Shown here: piece after piece, positions 24,383-32,867 of the stretch
Layout: the number at the start of each line of letters is the position of its first letter
Position numbering within the stretch: the stretch's first letter is position 1
NCBI RefSeq assembly: GCF_030605225.1
Contig: NZ_JAUWAV010000007.1
Location: forward strand, 1 to 64,000
Length of the DNA: 64,000 nt
Reading direction: 5' to 3'
From: Geoalkalibacter sp.
GTDB taxonomy: Bacteria; Desulfobacterota; Desulfuromonadia; Desulfuromonadales; Geoalkalibacteraceae
Notes under the pieces: model-generated
Database searches by the model: none
Told to the model about the DNA's origin: nothing
Seen by the model: the letters and a program-made list of their open reading frames with translations, nothing else
Program-made: the position numbers and the translations under genes

Positions 24383-25288
24383 GTGACTCCGCAGATTCAA
24401 ACCACCACGCAAGCGGTCGACCAGGTTTTTTTCCTGATTTTCGGCATCTCCGTCGTCATGCTGATCGGCATCGCCGCGGTCATGGTGTATTTCACGGTAC
24501 GCTATCACCACCGCCGCCATCCCCAACCGACCTCGCAAGTCCGCTCCCATCTGCTGCTGGAGATCACCTGGACGGTGCTGCCCACCATTCTCGTCATGGC
24601 CATGTTCTACTACGGCTGGGCGGGCTATCTGGCCCTGCGCAACGTGCCCGAGGGCGCCATGGAGGTCAAGGCCGTGGCGCGCATGTGGTCCTGGACCTTC
24701 GAGTACGAGAACGGGCGCGCCAGTGAACGCCTCTATGTGCCGGCGGGCCGGCCGGTGAAGGTGCATCTGGTCTCTGAGGATGTGCTGCACAGCTTTTACG
24801 TGCCGGCCTTTCGCATCAAGCGCGACATGGTGCCGGGCATGGACAACTACGTCTGGTTCATCGCCCCGGCGCCGGGCAGCTACCACATTTTCTGCGCCGA
24901 ATACTGCGGCACCGGCCATGCCGACATGATCACCAGCGTCGAGGCCCTGCCTCCCGAGGACTTCACGGCCTGGCTGGCAGAAGCCAAGGACCAGGCGCCG
25001 GATGCGGTGGAACTGCTGCGCCGCCACGGCTGCCTGGGCTGTCATTCCCTGGACGGCTCGCGCATGGCCGGGCCGTCCTTCAAGGGGCTTTACGGCCGTG
25101 AGAAGCGCGTGCTCAGCGAGGGCCGCGAACGCACCCTGGTCGTCGACGCGGAGTACCTGCGCCGCTCCATTCTTCAGCCCAAGACCGACGTGGTGGTGGG
25201 CTATCCGCCCATCATGCCCGACTACGAAGGGCGCATTCCCGAGGACGAGCTCGACGCCATGGTGGAATTTCTGCGGACGCTTGAATGA
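24383..25288 (+). CDS. coxB: Cytochrome c oxidase subunit II with fused cytochrome c domain
   Basis: The gene starts with GTG. The 301-residue protein has two N-terminal transmembrane helices (about 12-38 and 55-76). A cupredoxin domain follows with the CuA ligands CAEYCGTGHADM and the upstream His in DVLHSFYVP. A C-terminal class I cytochrome c domain has CLGCH (about residue 216) and Met in PIMPDYEG. It is thus a caa3-like subunit that accepts electrons directly through its own heme. Its stop overlaps the heme O synthase start. Confidence 0.93.
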   Translation: MTPQIQTTTQAVDQVFFLIFGISVVMLIGIAAVMVYFTVRYHHRRHPQPTSQVRSHLLLEITWTVLPTILVMAMFYYGWAGYLALRNVPEGAMEVKAVARMWSWTFEYENGRASERLYVPAGRPVKVHLVSEDVLHSFYVPAFRIKRDMVPGMDNYVWFIAPAPGSYHIFCAEYCGTGHADMITSVEALPPEDFTAWLAEAKDQAPDAVELLRRHGCLGCHSLDGSRMAGPSFKGLYGREKRVLSEGRERTLVVDAEYLRRSILQPKTDVVVGYPPIMPDYEGRIPEDELDAMVEFLRTLE

Positions 25289-26148
25289 TCAGAGGAATTT
25301 TTCTCCCCCTGGCGCGCCTGGTGCGCCTGCGCCTTTCCCTGTTTGTCGGCCTCTCGGCGACGGCGGGCCATCTGCTGCACGGGGGATCGAACCAGGGGGC
25401 ATCGAGCTTGCTGGTGGGCTTGGCGGTGGCAGTACTGGCGGGGGGCTGCTCGGCCCTCAACCAGGTGCAGGAGCGCCGCATCGATGCACGGATGCAGCGC
25501 ACCTGCCTGCGCCCCCTGGCGACGGGGCAATGGTCGTTGGGGTGGGGCTTGAGCATCGCCGCGCTGCTGATGGGCGGCGGCCTGCTGCTGCTGAGCGCCT
25601 ACGGGCTTGTCCCTGCGCTTCTCGGCGGCGGCGCAATTCTCTGGTACAACGGTTTCTACACCTGGTTCAAACGGCGCAGCGCCTTCGCCGTGCTGCCCGG
25701 AGCTTTGTGCGGCGCCCTGCCGCCCTTGATCGGCTGGTGCGCCGCCGGAGGGGCCTGGCAGGATCCGCGCGCCATCGGCCTCGCCCTGGTGTTCTTCCTT
25801 TGGCAGATGCCCCATTTCTGGCTGTTGCTCGCCAGCCATCGCGAGGATTACCGGCGCGCCGGTCTGCCCCATCTCTTCGAGCGATTTTCCCCGCAACAGT
25901 CCATAAGGCTCATCGCCCTGTGGATTCTCTCCCTGGCCTCGTCCCTGCTGCTGCTGCCGAGCCTTGGATTGCTGCGCTCCGGTACCGCCATCGCTCCCTA
26001 TCTGGCCGCCGTGGCGGGACTGTTTCTGCTCGCCCTGCTGATCCGAACCAGGTTTCGCAAAATCGCCGACACCGCCCTGTTCGCCGGACTCAATCTCGCC
26101 ATGCTCACCGCCACCCTGGCGCTGATGCTGGATCAGTTCTTTTTCTGA
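25285..26148 (+). CDS. ctaB: Protoheme IX farnesyltransferase (heme O synthase)
   Basis: A 287-residue UbiA-type prenyltransferase with about nine helices. The first prenyl-diphosphate motif reads NQVQERRIDARMQRT, with Glu where the family often has Asp. The CtaB signature QMPHFWLLLASHREDYRRAGLP is intact. It farnesylates heme b to heme O for the oxidase. No heme A synthase (ctaA) or CtaG is in this operon, so heme A formation must rely on genes elsewhere or the enzyme uses heme O. Confidence 0.92.
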   Translation: MIRGIFLPLARLVRLRLSLFVGLSATAGHLLHGGSNQGASSLLVGLAVAVLAGGCSALNQVQERRIDARMQRTCLRPLATGQWSLGWGLSIAALLMGGGLLLLSAYGLVPALLGGGAILWYNGFYTWFKRRSAFAVLPGALCGALPPLIGWCAAGGAWQDPRAIGLALVFFLWQMPHFWLLLASHREDYRRAGLPHLFERFSPQQSIRLIALWILSLASSLLLLPSLGLLRSGTAIAPYLAAVAGLFLLALLIRTRFRKIADTALFAGLNLAMLTATLALMLDQFFF

Positions 26149-26163
26149 AACACTCTTTCCCCC

Positions 26164-26622
26164 TTAGTCGGCTTGCCGAAAAATAGCCGCGCGCTTCTCC
26201 AGCAACCCCTCATATTCATCGAGCAACTGAAGAAGCAAGTGTCCATCCAGCGCACCCTCGTTGTCGAGAGCACTATCGAGCGCGGCAACCTTGTCGAGCA
26301 GGTTCAGATCAAAGTCGAGCAAGGCTTCATCCTCGTCCAGCCGAACAGCGGGCGCGGCCGCTTTTTCTTCGCTGTCCAGCAGCAGGCGCTCACGCTGCCG
26401 CGCCAGACGCCGCAACGCTTCCGCCAACTCCACCCGCCGGACACCCTCTTCACCCAGGCCCGCGATAAAATCGGCCAGCCGGTCGCGAACCCCCGCCAGC
26501 CGCCCCGCCAGATAATGGCGCAGCAGACGATCCGTTTGGCCATGATCGATGGCCCGATAACCGAGAAATTCTGGAATATGCCCACCGATGAACTCGACCT
26601 TGCCCTGGCGATCTCTTTTCAT
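26164..26622 (-). CDS. Hypothetical protein, leucine/charge-rich helical
   Basis: Start at 26622 (MKRDRQGKVEFIGGH), preceded by a GAGG element. The 152-residue product has a short N-terminal segment FIGGHIPEFLGYR. Two long charged helices follow (RLADFIAGLGEEGVRRVEL...RQRERLL and LLDFDLNLLDKVAALDSAL) with a heptad-like spread of leucines, suggesting a coiled coil. No signal peptide, membrane helix or known domain is seen. It converges on ctaB, and a TTGACA-N16-TAAGGT element about 90 bp upstream could be its promoter. Confidence 0.6.
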   Translation of the reverse strand: MKRDRQGKVEFIGGHIPEFLGYRAIDHGQTDRLLRHYLAGRLAGVRDRLADFIAGLGEEGVRRVELAEALRRLARQRERLLLDSEEKAAAPAVRLDEDEALLDFDLNLLDKVAALDSALDNEGALDGHLLLQLLDEYEGLLEKRAAIFRQAD

Positions 26623-26850
26623 GGCAGGAGCCTCGCGTGAATGAAAGAGATAAGCCCTGAAGGGTTGCATCAAGGCTTTTCATAACCTTAACAGTGCTGA
26701 AGAAGCTGTCAATCCAGCGGGTTAGCTCCGAGAAAAAGAAACCGGACAAGAATAATCACGAAAAATGAAAAGTTTCTATTGATAAGCAGCGCGGACCATG
26801 TTAAGAAAAATCTAATCATACTTTCAATCCATATTCAGGGGGTTCAAATT

Positions 26851-28497
26851 ATGCAAAAAGTTCTTTCCCGTGGCTACCAAGCCTTATTGACCGCAGTCGC
26901 GACATTGACTTTCGCGATCGGTGCGCAGGGGGCCGTACCAGCGCCACCGGTCAACCAATTCATCGGCATTCCCGATACGGTTTTCGGCCAGATGCACGAA
27001 AACGACTGTCGCGCCTGCCACGGCCCCAACCCTCCGCAGGGTGTTCCGGTGGATCTGACTTTATTAAAAGAACGCCACCATAATTTGGCCGGCCTGGATC
27101 CTATCACCCAACTCGCGGAAATCATCCCCCAGGGGACGGTTGCGCCCTATGGCATTGCCGGTGAGCATTACGGATGTCTCAGTTGTCACAGCGTGGAACC
27201 GGCTGACGGCAATTACGCCGTCTCGGTGATCCGCGACTGCACTGTTTGCCACGATACCGCCTCGCCCCACCACCTGTCGCCGCAGGCACAAGCCGGGAAC
27301 TGCCAGGCCTGCCACGGCTCCCTGGTCGACAACGGGCTGTTGCCGGAAAACCGGGAAGTTCGAAACGGCGTTTCGGTGCCCAAGTGGTTGCCCACCTATT
27401 CCCCCAGCCTGATTACCCCTTGGCCAAGCAAAAAATCCAACGCCGGGGCCAACGGCGAGGGCAGTTGCTTCTATTGTCATGGCGTCGTTCCCACGGATCC
27501 CAACAATCCGGAAACCTATTTCATCGTGGATCCCGTTAGTCTGGTCAAGGTCTATTCGCCCGCCGACACCCACCATCTTCCAGGTTTTTTCAACCCACAG
27601 AACTGTGCCTGGTGCCATCCCAATGGCGGCACCACCGCGACAACCCCCGATTCCTCGAGCATCCGCACCTGTCAGAACTGCCACGGCATCCCTTCGCTGC
27701 ACAACATCCAATACGATATCGGCAATCCGGAAGACCCCCAGATTGTTCCCGGCCGGATGACCCCTGGCTATGGCCATATCGGCGCCGACAGCGATTGCTT
27801 GGGCTGCCACGGCTTTAGCATCCAGCAGCAGTCCGCAGCTCCCGCGTCCGGTCCGATCATCCCGCAGCTTACCGGGTTGTCGCGCAATGTCGTTGCCGCC
27901 GGACGCGGCGAACGCCTTGAACTTCAGGGCTTCAATCTCACCAACCGCTTTGCTCCCCTGCCAGGCTTTTCTCCCCTGGAGTATGACGCGGTGGTGGTGC
28001 TGACCAATGCGGCCGGAGAACGCCTCGAATTACACCCGAGCGCTCTCAACCCAACCCGAATCGAAGTTGACCTGCCCGCGGACCTCGCTCCCGGCAATTA
28101 CCGGATTGCGGCGCGCAAGCTGGACAAAATTTCCAACCCGGAAATCCTGGTAATAAAGCGGGATACCTGGGTTGATTCGGCGGATCTCCAAGCCGACGGC
28201 ACCGTCCTGATCACCGGCCGGGGGTTTGGCATGGAGCCGCCACGGGCGCGGGGAATGGGCGTCGAAATCGAAGGAATCTCCGCAACGGTTCTCCATTGGC
28301 AGGATGACCTGATCCTCGTTGCCGCGCAGAAGGCACAGCCCGGGCACCGCATCGATGTGCTGTCCAATTACTGGGTGTCCTCCAGTTTAAAGCGTGCCGC
28401 CGGGATCGCCGACGAGGATGGCCGCGGTTCCAAGCACGCGGTTCCGAAGGGAGCCAAAAACGACCCCAAAAAGGCTCAAACAAAAAAGGGTCGCTAA
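26851..28497 (+). CDS. Octaheme c-type cytochrome with C-terminal IPT-like domains
   Basis: A 548-residue protein, signal peptide cleaved near residue 27. The N-terminal half has eight CxxCH sites (CRACH, CLSCH, CTVCH, CQACH, CFYCH, CAWCH, CQNCH, CLGCH), several followed by extra His residues that can act as distal ligands (HHNL, HHLSP, HHLPG). From about residue 350 the protein is heme-free and beta-rich, with two immunoglobulin/IPT-like repeats (VVAAGRGERLELQGFNL, ADLQADGTVLITGRGFG), and ends in a basic Lys-rich tail. It is probably secreted or outer-surface and involved in electron transfer. It does not match a named Geobacter cytochrome I can identify. Confidence 0.82.
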   Translation: MQKVLSRGYQALLTAVATLTFAIGAQGAVPAPPVNQFIGIPDTVFGQMHENDCRACHGPNPPQGVPVDLTLLKERHHNLAGLDPITQLAEIIPQGTVAPYGIAGEHYGCLSCHSVEPADGNYAVSVIRDCTVCHDTASPHHLSPQAQAGNCQACHGSLVDNGLLPENREVRNGVSVPKWLPTYSPSLITPWPSKKSNAGANGEGSCFYCHGVVPTDPNNPETYFIVDPVSLVKVYSPADTHHLPGFFNPQNCAWCHPNGGTTATTPDSSSIRTCQNCHGIPSLHNIQYDIGNPEDPQIVPGRMTPGYGHIGADSDCLGCHGFSIQQQSAAPASGPIIPQLTGLSRNVVAAGRGERLELQGFNLTNRFAPLPGFSPLEYDAVVVLTNAAGERLELHPSALNPTRIEVDLPADLAPGNYRIAARKLDKISNPEILVIKRDTWVDSADLQADGTVLITGRGFGMEPPRARGMGVEIEGISATVLHWQDDLILVAAQKAQPGHRIDVLSNYWVSSSLKRAAGIADEDGRGSKHAVPKGAKNDPKKAQTKKGR

Positions 28498-28550
28498 TCC
28501 CTTGATGCAGGAATTCCAAGGGAGTGGCATTTTTTCGTGGACGATGATAG

Positions 28551-28589
28551 AAAAGGGGCACGGTCATTCGCCGTGCCCTCTTTACTTTT
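28551..28589 (+). terminator. Terminator of the octaheme cytochrome gene
   Basis: The stem GGGCACGG / CCGTGCCC is followed by TCTTTACTTTT. It lies between the cytochrome stop and the ACT-domain gene. Confidence 0.7.
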
Positions 28590-28607
28590 CCCGGGAGGAA
28601 AACCGCC

Positions 28608-29147
28608 ATGCCGCATTTCGCCCTGACCATCATCGGCCGCGACCGGCCGGGCATCGTTTCGCAGGTGACGGAAATCCTCTATCGCCTCGGCTGCAACATC
28701 GCCGATTCGAGTTGCTCCATCTTGGGCGGCCAGTTCGCCATGATTCTCATCATCTCCCATCCCGAGTACACCGACCATGTGAGCTTCGGCGATGTCTTCG
28801 CGCCCCTGGAGTCGACCAACCTCTCCGTGTTCCTGCGCACCCTGCGCCCCGGCGGTGAAAAACGCCCGGATCTCGAAGGGGAAATCTGCATGATCTCGGT
28901 ATACGGCTCGGACAAGCCGGGCATCGTCTATCGCGTCGCCAAGGAACTGGGCGATCGCCGGGTCAACATCACCGACCTCAACACCAAGCTGATCGGCAGC
29001 GAGAACCGTCCGGTCTATGTGATGATGATCGAGGCGGTGCTGCCGGAGAACCTCTCCGTCGACGAGTTGCGCGGCGTCCTCGACCATCTCAAGGACGAGA
29101 TGCAGGTGGACATTACCGTGCGCTCCATCACTCCCGTGGAACTCTAA
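28608..29147 (+). CDS. Double-ACT-domain protein (GcvR-type regulator)
   Basis: The 179-residue protein has a GGGAGGAAAA ribosome site. It comprises two ACT domains: residues 1-85 start FALTIIGRDRPGIVSQVTEIL, and 92-175 start MISVYGSDKPGIVYRVAKEL. Each has the DRPGIV/DKPGIV ligand loop. This is the architecture of GcvR, a regulator of the glycine cleavage system, and of related amino-acid sensors. It is followed six bases later by peptide deformylase, suggesting co-transcription. Confidence 0.85.
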   Translation: MPHFALTIIGRDRPGIVSQVTEILYRLGCNIADSSCSILGGQFAMILIISHPEYTDHVSFGDVFAPLESTNLSVFLRTLRPGGEKRPDLEGEICMISVYGSDKPGIVYRVAKELGDRRVNITDLNTKLIGSENRPVYVMMIEAVLPENLSVDELRGVLDHLKDEMQVDITVRSITPVEL

Positions 29148-29153
29148 AGCCCC

Positions 29154-29651
29154 ATGGCCGTTCGCGACATCCTTCTCTACCCCAACCCCATCCTCAAGCA
29201 TCCCTGCGCCTGCGTGCTGCGCGTGGATGCCGAAGTCGACGCCCTGGTGCAGGATCTTCTCGACACCATGCACGCCGCCGGGCATTCCGTGGGCGTGGCC
29301 GCGCCGCAGATCGGCACGAGCCTGCGCGTGCTGGTGGTCGATGTGTCCAAGAGCAAACTCGGCCGTGACGACAACCACGGTCAGTTGGTGATGATCAATC
29401 CGGAGATTCTGGAACGCGAGGGGGAAAGGGTCATGCGCGAGGGTTGCATGAGCGTACCCGAGTACACCGGCAATGTGGCGCGCGCGGAAAGCATTCTGGT
29501 GCAATTTCTCGATCGCTCGGGCATGGAGCGGGTGATCCGCGCGAGCGGCTTTGAAGCGGTGGCCATCCAGCACGAAATGGATCACCTCGACGGCCTGCTG
29601 TTCCTCGACCGGGTGTCCAATCTCAAAACCGACGTGTTTCGCCGCAAATAA
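29154..29651 (+). CDS. def: Peptide deformylase
   Basis: The 165-residue metalloenzyme removes the N-formyl group from nascent proteins. All three motifs are present: GVAAPQIG (motif 1), EGCMSVPEY (motif 2, metal Cys) and QHEMDHLDG (motif 3, HExxH metal site). The gene is just downstream of the ACT-domain gene and converges on the hemY-type gene. Confidence 0.95.
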   Translation: MAVRDILLYPNPILKHPCACVLRVDAEVDALVQDLLDTMHAAGHSVGVAAPQIGTSLRVLVVDVSKSKLGRDDNHGQLVMINPEILEREGERVMREGCMSVPEYTGNVARAESILVQFLDRSGMERVIRASGFEAVAIQHEMDHLDGLLFLDRVSNLKTDVFRRK

Positions 29652-29661
29652 AGAGTCCGGC

Positions 29662-31083
29662 TCAGCCCCCGCCGCCGCGTTGCGCCAATCCTTGAAAAAC
29701 CCGCTCCACCACCTGTCGCGAGGCATGCACGCAGTCATTGAGGCCGATGCCGAAAAAGGCGTTTCCGGTGAGAAACAACCCGGGATGGCTGCGCAGCTTC
29801 TCGTCCAGGGCCGCAAGACGCTTGGCATGGCCGACGGTGTACTGGGGAATGGCCTGGGGATGACGGAAAATGCGCACGAAATCAGGCTCGGCGTCGATGC
29901 CCATGCTGGCGTTGAGATCTGCCAGGGTGCGTGCCCGCACTTCGGCATCCGACAGCTCGATGGCCCGCGGATTGGTGGCGCCGCCCATCATGGAGCGCAG
30001 CAGCACCCGACCTTCGGGAGCACGGTTGGGGAAGATGCTCGAATCCCACAGGGTGCCTAGGGTGCTGCAACCCTCCTTGCGCGGAATGAGATAGCCGAAG
30101 CCGTCGAGGGAGTGGAGAATTTTGTCGCGCTCGTAGCCAAAGCAGATGACATTCATGGGGGCGTAGGGAATGTCTCTGAGCAGCGCGCTCAGGCCCTCGT
30201 CGAGAGCCGCCGTCATATCCGCCAGGGCATGGGCGGGCGCGGCGCTGACGACCATCTCGGCATCCAGGGTGCCGCCCCCCTCGAAGCGCAGCTCGAACCC
30301 ACCATTCTTTTGGACGATACGCTCGATGCCGACCCCTCGGCGGATTTCGCCACGCACTTGGGCGGCCGTGCTGTCCGTGAGCTCCTGAATGCCCGCGGCA
30401 AACGAGGTGAGCACCCCGCCCGGGCCGGCGGCACTGGCCACCTGCTTGCCTTCACGGATGTCCTGCTTTTTCTTTCTGGCCAGCTTGATCATGGCCTTGA
30501 TCAGCCCGCCGTATTCCTCTTCGAGTTGCTGAATGCGCGGAAAGCAGCTTTTGAGGCTCATGGTTTCCGGGTCGCCGGCAAAAATTCCCGACACCATGGG
30601 CGCGATGAGCTTGTCGAGAGCCTCGCCGCCCAGACGCCGCCGCCCGAAGTCCGCCAGGGTCTCGTCCTCGCCGTCGCGCTTGGCCGGGATCAGCATTTCC
30701 TTGGCCAGACGAATCTTGCCCGGCCAGGAGATCAGCTTGGATTTGAGGAACATGGGGCCGTTTTCCGGCAGGCGATGCAACACCCCTTCGGAAAAAATGT
30801 AGCGCTTGCGCGCGTTGTCGTCCGAGCGCAGCAACCGCTCGCGGATGCCGAGCTGATCGCAGAGCTCCAGCGTCCAGGGCTTGCTGTCGAGAAAGCCGTT
30901 GGGCCCCCACTCGCAGAGGTAGCCTTCCTCCTTGATGCTCCAGATCTTGCCTCCGACCCGGTCTTTTTTTTCCAGAACGACGATCTCAAGATCAAGATTT
31001 TGCGCACGCGCCTGCTGTTCGAGAAGAAACGCGGTGGTCAATCCGGAAATGCCGGCGCCGATCATGGCAATGCGGGTCATCAA
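29662..31083 (-). CDS. hemY: Protoporphyrinogen oxidase, oxygen-dependent HemY type
   Basis: A 473-residue FAD enzyme with the dinucleotide-binding motif IGAGISGLTTAFLL at the N-terminus, VVLEKKDRVGGKI, and GPNGFLDSKPW. A C-terminal FAD segment reads LFLTGNAFFGIGLNDCVHASR. It oxidises protoporphyrinogen IX (or coproporphyrinogen III) with FAD as cofactor. HemY enzymes usually use oxygen, which fits the aa3 oxidase in the window, though anaerobes with this form may use other acceptors. The heme genes hemH and hemE lie 3-5 kb further on the same strand. Confidence 0.9.
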   Translation of the reverse strand: MMTRIAMIGAGISGLTTAFLLEQQARAQNLDLEIVVLEKKDRVGGKIWSIKEEGYLCEWGPNGFLDSKPWTLELCDQLGIRERLLRSDDNARKRYIFSEGVLHRLPENGPMFLKSKLISWPGKIRLAKEMLIPAKRDGEDETLADFGRRRLGGEALDKLIAPMVSGIFAGDPETMSLKSCFPRIQQLEEEYGGLIKAMIKLARKKKQDIREGKQVASAAGPGGVLTSFAAGIQELTDSTAAQVRGEIRRGVGIERIVQKNGGFELRFEGGGTLDAEMVVSAAPAHALADMTAALDEGLSALLRDIPYAPMNVICFGYERDKILHSLDGFGYLIPRKEGCSTLGTLWDSSIFPNRAPEGRVLLRSMMGGATNPRAIELSDAEVRARTLADLNASMGIDAEPDFVRIFRHPQAIPQYTVGHAKRLAALDEKLRSHPGLFLTGNAFFGIGLNDCVHASRQVVERVFQGLAQRGGGG

Positions 31084-31140
31084 GAGACTCCTTGGTTAAA
31101 TGCGCGCGCCCGCGGCCCCGAGGGCGGCGCACTGTTCCTG

Positions 31141-31677
31141 TCATTCCCGCAGCAAGCGCCGCAGGTCTTCATCAAGAGGCAGCTCCGGGTCGATTTCCAG
31201 GGCGGCGGCCAGGGCGGAGCGCGCCTGCGCCTTTTCGCCGCGGGCCAGATGCACCTCGGCGAGAGTTTCGAGGAGCAAAGGGTTATCGGGCGCCAGGGCG
31301 AGCGCCTCGCGAATGCGCGTCAGGGAGCGCTCCAGATCGCCCTTCTGCAGCAGCACCCAGGCCAGATTGTTGAGGGCGACGGGATCGACGGGATCGCGGC
31401 CAAGCGCCTCTTCATAGGCGCGGGCGGCGCCACGCCAGTCCTGTTGAGCCGCCAGGACATTGCCCAGGTTGACCAGCGGCAGGGCCCAGCGTCGATCCAG
31501 TTGCGCGGCGCGCTCATAGGCCCGCGTCGCCAGATCCAAATCGCCTCGTGCCTCATGGGCCACCCCCAGATCATTGTGCTGGGCGGCGTCGAGGGGATCG
31601 TTGAGGACGATGACGCGCGGCATCGAGCAGCCGGTCGCCAAGGTCAGCAGCAGAGCCATCAGACAAAAACGCAGCAT
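31141..31677 (-). CDS. TPR-repeat lipoprotein
   Basis: A 178-residue protein with a lipoprotein signal (LLLTLATGC, lipobox at about residue 17). About four tetratricopeptide repeats follow from residue 32 (AQHNDLGVAHEARGDLDLA, ALPLVNLGNVLAAQQDW, PVALNNLAWVLLQKGDL, PLLLETLAEVHLARGE). TPRs mediate protein contacts. In the PA2778 family this module is normally fused to the C-terminus of the C39-like peptidase; here it is a separate gene just downstream of that peptidase. Confidence 0.8.
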   Translation of the reverse strand: MLRFCLMALLLTLATGCSMPRVIVLNDPLDAAQHNDLGVAHEARGDLDLATRAYERAAQLDRRWALPLVNLGNVLAAQQDWRGAARAYEEALGRDPVDPVALNNLAWVLLQKGDLERSLTRIREALALAPDNPLLLETLAEVHLARGEKAQARSALAAALEIDPELPLDEDLRRLLRE

Positions 31678-31752
31678 TGGGGTTTCAACTCCTCCGGCGC
31701 CGAGGACGGGAATGCGCGGGCACGGGATGAGGGCGACCTCGACGCAATGGAC

Positions 31753-32298
31753 TCACTGCAGATAGAGGTAAAGCCGGTTCATGGCGCTCCAGCGCCGGTC
31801 CAACTCGTCCGCGTCCATGAAGACCCCGGCCGTGCGCCCGTCATGGACCAAAAAGCGGCGCTCGTCAAAACCGATCACCACCAGATAATGGGGTCGCCGC
31901 CAAGGACCCACGCCCTTGTCGATGAGTACCGCCAGGGGCCGGCCGGAAGTGATTTGCCCTCGCAAAAACGCAAGGTCGCCGCGACCGGAGCGGGTCTGCA
32001 AGCCTTGCCGGCGGGCATAATTTTCCATATCGGCGAGAAGGGAACCGCCCAGGCGCGCATCATAAACCTCCGCCGAAACCTGCGCCAGATCCGGCGTCTG
32101 TCCGGCATGGGCAAGAAGCGAGGCCAGGGCCGCCGGGCCGCAATCGTCGGGCGCCTGTTGCGCAAAAAACGGCACCCCTTCAACAAGCTGAAGCCCCGGT
32201 TGCCCGGGGCTCCAGGTTTCCTGCCGCGCGGCTGCGCAACCAAGCAGCAGCGAAAGCGTCAGGAGCATCCAAATGCGCACGGGCACGACAGCGGCCAT
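31753..32298 (-). CDS. PA2778-type C39-like cysteine peptidase (lipoprotein)
   Basis: A 181-residue protein with a signal ending at a lipobox (LSLLLGC). A papain-like C39 peptidase domain follows: catalytic Cys in APDDCGPAALASLL, His in PHYLVVIGFD, and an Asp in LVHDGRTAG. PA2778-family proteins are paired with PA2779-family proteins, and the PA2779-type gene lies eight bases upstream here. The substrate is unknown; a role in periplasmic maturation of a small partner is inferred from the family's conserved pairing. The usual C-terminal TPR region is missing from this chain. Confidence 0.83.
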   Translation of the reverse strand: MAAVVPVRIWMLLTLSLLLGCAAARQETWSPGQPGLQLVEGVPFFAQQAPDDCGPAALASLLAHAGQTPDLAQVSAEVYDARLGGSLLADMENYARRQGLQTRSGRGDLAFLRGQITSGRPLAVLIDKGVGPWRRPHYLVVIGFDERRFLVHDGRTAGVFMDADELDRRWSAMNRLYLYLQ

Positions 32299-32306
32299 CG
32301 GCCCGG

Positions 32307-32714
32307 CTATTTGATGATGATCTGTTTGTCGGAGAGCTTGAGAATCAGCACCACCAGCAGCACGATGACCAGAACCGCGATCACCAGTCCCAGGCCGTCG
32401 GCCCCTTCGCCGAGGCTGTCCGTCAGCCCGGCGATCTGATGGATCTGTTCGTCGGAGAGGGTCGGCAGCTTGGCGGCGATCTCCGCGCTGCTGAAGCCAT
32501 AATCGGCCAGGCGCTGGGCCACGACTTCCTGCTGCAGAGCCTGACGAATTTTATCCAAGTCATCGGCCCGCTGGGTGTAACCCTCGCCCGTTGACAAACG
32601 ACTCTCCATCAATCCGGCGAAGGAATGGTTGGGCACCAGGGACAACAGGGTGAAGGCCATCAGCACGACCCAGCAAATCCGACTGTCGAGAATCCAGATG
32701 CGTTTACGGTCCAT
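32307..32714 (-). CDS. PA2779 family membrane protein
   Basis: The 135-residue protein has an N-terminal signal/TM segment (about 12-33) and a helical middle domain (DDLDKIRQALQQEVVAQRLADYGFSS in part, then LPTLSDEQIHQIA). A C-terminal helix, LGLVIAVLVIVLLVVLILKLSDKQIIIK in outline, completes it. This matches the PA2779 family, always found next to a PA2778-type peptidase as here. It may be the peptidase's substrate or partner. Confidence 0.83.
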   Translation of the reverse strand: MDRKRIWILDSRICWVVLMAFTLLSLVPNHSFAGLMESRLSTGEGYTQRADDLDKIRQALQQEVVAQRLADYGFSSAEIAAKLPTLSDEQIHQIAGLTDSLGEGADGLGLVIAVLVIVLLVVLILKLSDKQIIIK

Positions 32715-32806
32715 TGTATTTCCCCCTTTGTGATTCGATACTTAGAAGCTGATTTCATTTTACCCGCGAAGATTGATTTGGCAAGGAGTAAATTCTGGGG
32801 GGCGCC

Positions 32807-32835
32807 TTGACGCTTGTCGGGACCGTCATTATATT
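32807..32835 (+). promoter_or_regulatory. Strong sigma-70 promoter of the J-protein gene
   Basis: TTGACG (32807-32812) and TATATT (32830-32835) are 17 bp apart, 33 bp upstream of the ATG. No CIRCE or sigma-32 element was seen. Confidence 0.65.
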
Positions 32836-32867
32836 GTCAGCAAACTGTCGGCGAGCGGAGATTCGAC

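Noticed and set aside
30112-32439. Long plus-strand frame spanning hemY, TPR and C39 peptidase genes
   Set aside because: It covers three well-supported minus-strand genes; no recognisable protein.
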